The translations under genes and the position numbers were made by a program. The notes beneath the pieces are model-generated. The model saw nothing but the letters and a program-made list of their open reading frames with translations, ran no database searches and was not told where the DNA came from. From Chloroflexota bacterium (GTDB taxonomy: Bacteria; Chloroflexota; Dehalococcoidia; UBA2247; RBG-13-53-26), in contig JAPLHP010000052.1 of the NCBI GenBank assembly GCA_026389585.1, forward strand, positions 1 to 36,672: a stretch of DNA of 36,672 nucleotides, written 5' to 3'. Positions 32,053 to 36,672 of this stretch are shown here, piece by piece; position 1 is the stretch's first letter, and each line of letters opens with the position of its first letter.

Positions 32053-32715
32053 ATGGCAGAGCTATCTCCCCACGAGACAAGATCCGGACATACTGTCTAC
32101 AACAGGGCGTTACTGTCCATTTACGACTTGTTTGTTCTGGGCTTCCTTTGTCGTTTCATGTGGAAATGCCCTTCGCGTCATCTCTTGGAGCTTTACAATC
32201 AACATGTTACTTCAAACCATCTGGATGTAGGTGTAGGTACTGGCCATTTCTTGGATCACTGCAAGTTTCCGAGCGATACGCCTCGAATTGCTTTGATCGA
32301 CCTCAACACGAATTCCCTTGATGTAACCGAAAAACGCTTGTCGCGCTATGCCCCTGTCACCTACTGCAGAGATGCCCTCGAACCGATCAACATAGACGCT
32401 GAACCCTTCGACTCAGCGGCAATCAATGGACTGCTTCATTGTCTCCCAGGCACAATACTAACGAAAAGTGTTGTTTTTGACCATTTGAAGCCCCTCTTGA
32501 ATCCTGGCGGCGTGATTTTCGGCTGCACGATACTCAACAATGGAGTCAAGAAGAGCCGACCTGCACAGTGGACAATGAATTCGCTGAACAGGAGAAAGGT
32601 GTTCACCAACCTTGAAGATGATCTTCAAGATCTGAGAGAAGAACTGTCGAAACGTTTTCGGGATAATGAGGTGAAGGTAATCGGCTGCATGGCCCTATTC
32701 TGGGCACGCACATGA
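32053..32715 (+). CDS. Class I SAM-dependent methyltransferase
   Basis: A 220-aa methyltransferase with motif I LDVGVGTGHFLD (about 58-69), an acidic residue after strand 2 (IALIDLNTNSLD), a motif II-like YCRDALEPI and a later LLNPGGVIFGCTIL. The layout is that of class I enzymes acting on small molecules or lipids. The substrate is unknown. No ribosome-binding site is visible before the ATG. It converges on the flavoprotein gene, 24 bp away. Confidence 0.85.
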   Translation: MAELSPHETRSGHTVYNRALLSIYDLFVLGFLCRFMWKCPSRHLLELYNQHVTSNHLDVGVGTGHFLDHCKFPSDTPRIALIDLNTNSLDVTEKRLSRYAPVTYCRDALEPINIDAEPFDSAAINGLLHCLPGTILTKSVVFDHLKPLLNPGGVIFGCTILNNGVKKSRPAQWTMNSLNRRKVFTNLEDDLQDLREELSKRFRDNEVKVIGCMALFWART

Positions 32716-32739
32716 AGTTATGACTTGTCCGATTGAGGG

Positions 32740-34182
32740 TTACCTATTTTCGGTTATGTCCTTCCCTTTTCCAATAGTACCGGTCTTAAGGAAGTTTTCC
32801 AATCGTTTCTCCCTTTCTTTGGTGATTTGGTTTCTTCTAAAAGCAATTAACCTATTTCGCAATTTCTTGCTCTTGAATAAAATTCTCATAATCGCAGCGC
32901 TTCCGCCAGTTGAGGGATAGTCAAACATTCTATTCTTCTGGTGAAAATCGTAATCTGCACGAAGATACATACCGTTTTTCGCTACAAGGTCACGGAATGT
33001 CCAAGTTGCGCAGCGAGTGGCAAACCTATCTGCAATCTGCCATTTCTCCTCCATAGCTCTGTCCAAATCCTCCACTGTTTGACGTACTGTATTTGCAAAA
33101 TTCGGGTCATTACTATCGCGATCAGCCAGAGCTGCAATACATTTTGCCCCTGTTTTATCCAGGACAGCCCCCAGGTACCAGGCTGCGTTCTTACCCAGAG
33201 GGCCCCCTCCAATGGCTACAGCAAAGCTGTATCTACCTTTCAAGGAGGGACGGTGAGCCATTCCCCATGACCGGTCAAGAAATGCTTTCAAGTGACAATC
33301 TACCATCCCTGAACTACAACGACCTATGTATACAATACCGTCAACTTTGTGGATTCTCCTTTTTATTGCTTCATACTCATCTTTAAGAACACAGATACCC
33401 TCTACTCTAGAATCACAGAGAAGGCATCCAACACAAGGTCCAACCTTGTGATCCTGTAATTCCATGAGTTCCACCTTGTTTCGTGAGTACCTGCGGATAG
33501 ATTCAACTATGGATGCAGCGGCCGGGTCATCAGATATCCTGTTACCCGTTATGACCAGAATGGTCTTATTGCCGTCTTTCTCTGCTTCGGGACCATTTAC
33601 ATCAAAACCTTTCCCACGGCTCAACGGAGAAAGATAAGCCCGGTCTAAAGGAGCACTTTCTTTAGCGGGAACATATCCATTTTCCAGAGCCCGGTTAATT
33701 TTCTCTGCCAGGACCCGACAACTATCCTCGGTTTCCTCATCATCAACGTATCCAAAAAAGGGATTCCCTTCGGCTGATATATCACCAATATAGCCAAAAC
33801 CCAACTGCTCGCTTACAAATCTAACTTTATCGAGAATATAATCATCGTGGACACGAGCAGATGTCATGACTGAAGCGGCGATTCTACCCGTAAAATCATA
33901 ACCTTGCTGGGCAAATAGCTTATCAAGAAGATACTGCATCTGGACAGGAACAAATAGAACCCATGCCCCAAAAGTCCAGATAATGGCATCCGCACCCTTC
34001 ATTTTTTCGACAATCTTAAGGAAGGCAGGATCTGCTTCTGTTGGGTCAGATGATAACCTTGCTCTCGTCACATCTACAAACTCGTAGTCATAATCGAGGA
34101 AACGAGACAGGAATAACGCAGTGTACAGACTTGCGCTTTTCTTGCCTGTGGGGCTGCCACATAGGAAAAGCACTTTCTTCAT
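32740..34182 (-). CDS. Two-domain flavodoxin-like iron-sulfur flavoprotein
   Basis: A 480-aa protein with two NADPH-dependent FMN reductase/flavodoxin-like domains. The first (about 1-170) starts MKKVLFLCGSPTGKKSASLYTA with the phosphate-binding loop. The second (about 205-370) starts TILVITGNRISDDPAA and has C250-x2-C253-x2-C256-x7-C264, the compact cysteine motif of archaeal and anaerobe iron-sulfur flavoproteins (Isf), which pass electrons from ferredoxin. A basic 60-residue tail follows. The ATG at 34182 is preferred to an upstream TTG. The tandem fusion is unusual; most relatives have one domain. Confidence 0.88.
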   Translation of the reverse strand: MKKVLFLCGSPTGKKSASLYTALFLSRFLDYDYEFVDVTRARLSSDPTEADPAFLKIVEKMKGADAIIWTFGAWVLFVPVQMQYLLDKLFAQQGYDFTGRIAASVMTSARVHDDYILDKVRFVSEQLGFGYIGDISAEGNPFFGYVDDEETEDSCRVLAEKINRALENGYVPAKESAPLDRAYLSPLSRGKGFDVNGPEAEKDGNKTILVITGNRISDDPAAASIVESIRRYSRNKVELMELQDHKVGPCVGCLLCDSRVEGICVLKDEYEAIKRRIHKVDGIVYIGRCSSGMVDCHLKAFLDRSWGMAHRPSLKGRYSFAVAIGGGPLGKNAAWYLGAVLDKTGAKCIAALADRDSNDPNFANTVRQTVEDLDRAMEEKWQIADRFATRCATWTFRDLVAKNGMYLRADYDFHQKNRMFDYPSTGGSAAIMRILFKSKKLRNRLIAFRRNQITKEREKRLENFLKTGTIGKGKDITENR

Positions 34183-34695
34183 GATATTAGCTGGGATTTC
34201 CCATATCAACTCGCAGTGAGCCTACCCAGTAGCTCTTTGGTGTCGACACCGATGATGCATCCATTGCATCCGATTGTCAAGCCTAACGGATACTGTCAAT
34301 GAGGTCACTATCATAGCGGCTATGTTCAAATCAGTCACCAATTACACTGATTCAGAATCCTCCACCGCCAACATTTCCGAAATGATACACTGCCCCTTGA
34401 CCGTGTTTGTTGTCAGTTTTTCTCGGTTGAGGCATGATGGTTACCGCTGGTTCGGTAGATGGATATTCATAAGTACAACAGAGACGATATCCCCGTGTTC
34501 TCGAAACCCGAAATCACTTATCTACCTGCTGATGCGTACGCATGAAATGGCAGACATCCCAATGTTTGACATGGCCGAAATACTCGGCCCGGATGATCTA
34601 AAGCAGCAACCCTAGTACGATGATAACGATGCCTGTGGTTTCTTTATTATGGGATTATGGGTCTTTGCCTGTGATAGACTATCTGCATTGAATCT
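34183..34695. other. 513-bp intergenic region with Rep2 copy
   Basis: No gene is supported; the open frame at 34274-34615 has no ribosome-binding site or known motif and runs through a repeat. A block CCGAAATCACTTATCTAC (34508-34525) also occurs at 31205 with one difference, directly upstream of the Rep2 unit. Confidence 0.5.
34532..34568 (+). repeat. Rep2 intergenic repeat at 34532
   Basis: It begins with the palindrome ATGCGTACGCAT and continues GAAATGGCAGACATCCC then AATGTTTG. GAAATGGCAGACATCCCA is identical to the copy at 31979. Confidence 0.7.
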
Positions 34696-34869
34696 ATGGA
34701 ATACCAAGAAGCAATCGCTATATTAAAAAGCCTGTTGGACAGGCACTCGCTTGACCCCGCGGAAGAAGAAGCAGTTATGACTGCCATCGGTGTTCTCAGT
34801 TGGGCTTCCCTATCTAAGAGCAAAATTAAAGCACAAAAGGCCAAACGAGATAAGAGTGCCGAATGGTAG
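34696..34869 (+). CDS. Small hypothetical protein (57 aa)
   Basis: A short open frame with coding character: two amphipathic helices (EYQEAIAILKSLLDRHSL and EEEAVMTAIGVLSWASL) joined by a proline turn, followed by a basic, Lys-rich tail ending SAEW. The form recalls small phage- or plasmid-linked helical proteins found in many bacteria. No ribosome-binding site is visible. Rep2 copies lie on both sides. No function assigned. Confidence 0.5.
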   Translation: MEYQEAIAILKSLLDRHSLDPAEEEAVMTAIGVLSWASLSKSKIKAQKAKRDKSAEW

Positions 34870-34890
34870 CATCATCTTAAGTACTCGGTA

Positions 34891-34917
34891 GGTACGCATG
34901 GAAGGGTACACATCCCG
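34891..34917 (+). repeat. Rep2 intergenic repeat at 34891 (degenerate)
   Basis: GGTACGCATGGAAGGG then TACACATCCC, a diverged copy of the Rep2 core. It lies between the 57-aa gene and the converging hydrolase gene. Confidence 0.5.
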
Positions 34918-35085
34918 TTAAAGATGCGGTCGAGAAATCCTGCTGACAAATTGCTGATAGAGATCAGATAACGGGGTAACAGAAAACGGCAGTCTGAGCA
35001 CAGAATGGGTTGGAGGGCAGAAACAGGGAAACACCAATTTGAGCGTGAAAACACATCCCGGTACGTCCCTTGATAGACTTGAAAT

Positions 35086-35886
35086 CTAGGCAATCTGTGC
35101 TAAGAAATCTAAAACTGCCTGGTTGAACTTGTCTCGGATCTCGACGTTGAATGCGTGGCCTCCTCCCTCCAGTACAACCAGCTTGGCTTTGTCTATGCCC
35201 GTTGCCAGTTCCTTCGACAGCTTGACTGGCAATAGAATGTCTTGTTTGCCGACCAGCACCAGAGTCGGGGCCACTATGTGGCTCAGGCGGCCTAGTGCAT
35301 TGTGTTCGGTGGCGGCAGTCACCTGGTGAGCCAAGGCGTGAGCCGGCTGCAAGTAGGGAGCTGCTGCCATTGTGTCCAGAGCCATCTCAACTATCCCTGA
35401 GTTTTCAAAGAGCTTGTCCGTGAAGATGAAGGGGAAAATCAACCTGAAATACGTTCTCGGGCTGACCCCCTCCGTTTTTGCTGCAGCCCATGCTCCTACT
35501 GTGTGGTCACTGAAGGGATAATTCCCCGCCGAAGTAGTTGCCAACACGAGGCTCTTCACCCGTTCCGGGTATTTGATGGCAAGCTCCTGGGCGATCATTC
35601 CACCCATGGATAGACCCAGTATATGGGCTCTGTTGATCCCTAGAGCATCCATGAGCCAGACTGTGTCATCAGCCATCATTTTGATGGAATAGGGCTCGTC
35701 TGGAGCATCAGTACGACCAACACCACGGTTGTCAAACGCTATCACCTGGTACTTCTTCGAGAACTCTGGGATCTGGAACATCCAGCCAGTCAGGTCTGTT
35801 CCCAATCCCATTATCAGGAGCAAAGGTTCTCCCTTCCCATGAACCTCGTAATACATGTTGATGTCACCAACTTTGACTGTAGGCAT
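35086..35886 (-). CDS. Alpha/beta-fold hydrolase
   Basis: A 266-aa hydrolase of the 3-oxoadipate enol-lactonase/haloperoxidase-like group. The nucleophile elbow is GLSMGG with S93, the likely acid is in GKQDILLP (about D217), and the His is in GGGHAFN (about 245). The oxyanion region LIMGLG (24-29) and FDNRGVGRTD (51-60) are typical. AGGAGGGAAA before the ATG fixes the start. Cytosolic, substrate unknown; it is not in an operon. Confidence 0.92.
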   Translation of the reverse strand: MPTVKVGDINMYYEVHGKGEPLLLIMGLGTDLTGWMFQIPEFSKKYQVIAFDNRGVGRTDAPDEPYSIKMMADDTVWLMDALGINRAHILGLSMGGMIAQELAIKYPERVKSLVLATTSAGNYPFSDHTVGAWAAAKTEGVSPRTYFRLIFPFIFTDKLFENSGIVEMALDTMAAAPYLQPAHALAHQVTAATEHNALGRLSHIVAPTLVLVGKQDILLPVKLSKELATGIDKAKLVVLEGGGHAFNVEIRDKFNQAVLDFLAQIA

Positions 35887-36052
35887 TTTCCCTCCTCGTT
35901 TGTGCCAGAGGTCTATCTAAAGGCATGTATGTGGCAATGGCCTTGGACAATACCACTAGGAGCTTGGGTCACGACTGGTATGTAAACCTATTCCCTTCTG
36001 TGCGGCCGAAGGCTATACTCCAGGTAAGCGATCCACAGATAGGAGTTGCGAA

Positions 36053-36448
36053 TTGACTTACGCCAAATATAAGCCCTACGTCATAGACGCTGGTTATCTT
36101 TTTCCTCCTTCGCTGGCCGATTTCCTGGGTACTGAGGATGAGGTGCATATATTCAGGGAGGTGACGGAGCACTTAGGCATCGCGTGTTTGGACTCAGACT
36201 TCAATGGCATGGGGCAGCACCCTTACCACCCCAGAATGCTGCTCCGACTGCTGATGTGGGGTATGGCCAATAGGGTGGTGAGCACTCGCCGAATAGAGGT
36301 GCTGGCCCGCAGGGATGTGAGCTTCATCTATCTGTCCGGGAGAGGCAATCCCGACTACCGCACCCTGGCCAGATTTCGCCGGCGCAACGCCGCGGCGATA
36401 ACGGAGCTATTCAAAGAGACAGTGTTGCTCTGCGCCAGGCTAGTCTAG
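36053..36448 (+). pseudogene. IS1182-family transposase, N-terminal fragment
   Basis: A 131-residue fragment with the IS1182/DUF772 N-terminal domain: YLFPPSLADFLG, DFNGMGQHPYHPRMLLRLLMWGMANRVVSTR, then SGRGNPDYRTLARFRRRN. Intact relatives run to about 400-500 residues and carry the DDE catalytic core, which is missing. The frame ends at CARLV, where homologues continue GLVKLGH. The TA at 36440-36441 is a plausible insertion point of the following IS630-type element. AGGAG lies 7 nt before the TTG start. Confidence 0.85.
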
Positions 36449-36463
36449 TGTATCTCTAATAAC

Positions 36464-36492
36464 TTGACAATGATGGGGGTTTGGTTTATACT
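36464..36492 (+). promoter_or_regulatory. Near-consensus promoter of the IS630-type transposase
   Basis: TTGACA (36464-36469), 17-bp spacer, TATACT (36487-36492). The start point predicted about 7 nt after the -10 box falls on the A of the ATG at 36499, so the mRNA would have no leader. Confidence 0.75.
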
Positions 36493-36498
36493 GTCTGC

Positions 36499-36672
36499 AT
36501 GTGGAAAACAACTGACCCCATCGCGTTGCCCCCGGACCAGCAGCGCACTCTCGAAGCTTGGGTTCGCGCCCAGAAAACCCCGCAAAGCATCGTGCTACGG
36601 GCCAATATTGTGCTCATGGGCGCCTCCGGGCTGTCTAACAACCGCATCGCTGCAGAACTGAACACCAGCCGC
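36499..36672 (+). CDS. IS630-family transposase, N-terminal part, runs off the window
   Basis: A 58-codon open frame still open at the window end. It has the helix-turn-helix start of IS630 transposases: LPPDQQRTLEAWVRAQKTP, then LRANIVLMGASGLSNNRIAAEL and SR. The DDE core would follow to the right. It has no ribosome-binding site but a strong promoter directly before it. The element appears to have inserted in the IS1182-type gene. Confidence 0.82.
   Translation, partial: MWKTTDPIALPPDQQRTLEAWVRAQKTPQSIVLRANIVLMGASGLSNNRIAAELNTSR

Noticed and set aside
34281-34290. GCCTAAC core near 34284
   Set aside because: No partner GTTRRRY or paired arms within 150 bp; chance match.
34274-34615. 113-codon plus-strand frame
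   Set aside because: Overlaps a Rep2 unit, low coding character and no ribosome-binding site.

Overview
The window looks like a chromosomal segment of an anaerobic bacterium, most plausibly a Chloroflexota lineage near Dehalococcoidia. That placement is inference from gene content: [NiFe]-hydrogenase maturation genes (hypA, hypB, maturation protease), molybdenum-cofactor mobA, small ferredoxin and NifU-like proteins, FmdB-type zinc ribbons, two YkgJ-type cysteine-cluster proteins, a DUF3795 protein, groESL without a CIRCE operator and a lone dnaJ. No rRNA, tRNA or CRISPR array was seen.

Layout. 0-3 kb: the motor/nuclease subunit of a type I restriction system (hsdR), entering from the left with an N-terminus that looks short. 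3-8.5 kb: an accessory strip of mostly single genes (RDD membrane protein, YgbA-like protein, hypotheticals, a CaiB/BaiF CoA-transferase, a possible HEPN-type protein) punctuated by five same-orientation copies of an intergenic repeat (called Rep1 here). 8.6-13 kb: a FAD oxidoreductase gene split by one in-frame TAG, a DUF3795 protein, and a histidine kinase/response regulator operon. 13.2-19.3 kb: a housekeeping block with groES-groEL, YkgJ, FmdB, dnaJ, a conserved hypothetical and mobA. 19.5-24.4 kb: pilT, then a five-gene minus-strand operon (small membrane protein, MacB-type permease, ATPase, DUF2318 protein, ferredoxin) resembling part of the bacterial p19/FetMP iron-transport loci. 24.9-28.8 kb: two NifU-like proteins (one without its cysteine pair), FmdB, hydrogenase maturation protease, YkgJ, hypB-hypA and a rhomboid protease.

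28.8-36.7 kb is a second accessory strip. Its key feature is a pair of single-gene units built like integron gene cassettes. The first encodes a peptidoglycan-binding-like domain fused to a TIR domain. It starts at a GTTAGGC core and ends in a 60-bp attC-like site whose left core is the exact 10-bp reverse complement of the cassette start. The second encodes a protein with a HEPN-type Rx4H motif and is closed by a second, weaker attC-like site. A sigma70-like promoter with a tandem 11-bp repeat abutting its -35 box lies just upstream and points into the cassettes. No integrase gene is visible. Further right are a hotdog thioesterase, a methyltransferase, a two-domain iron-sulfur flavoprotein, a 57-aa protein and an alpha/beta hydrolase, separated by a second repeat family (Rep2). 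The window ends in nested insertion sequences: an IS1182-type transposase cut short by an IS630-type element whose promoter predicts a leaderless mRNA.

The best candidate for something undescribed is the TIR/HEPN cassette pair. The Rep1-bounded single-gene blocks at 3-8.5 kb are the second candidate.
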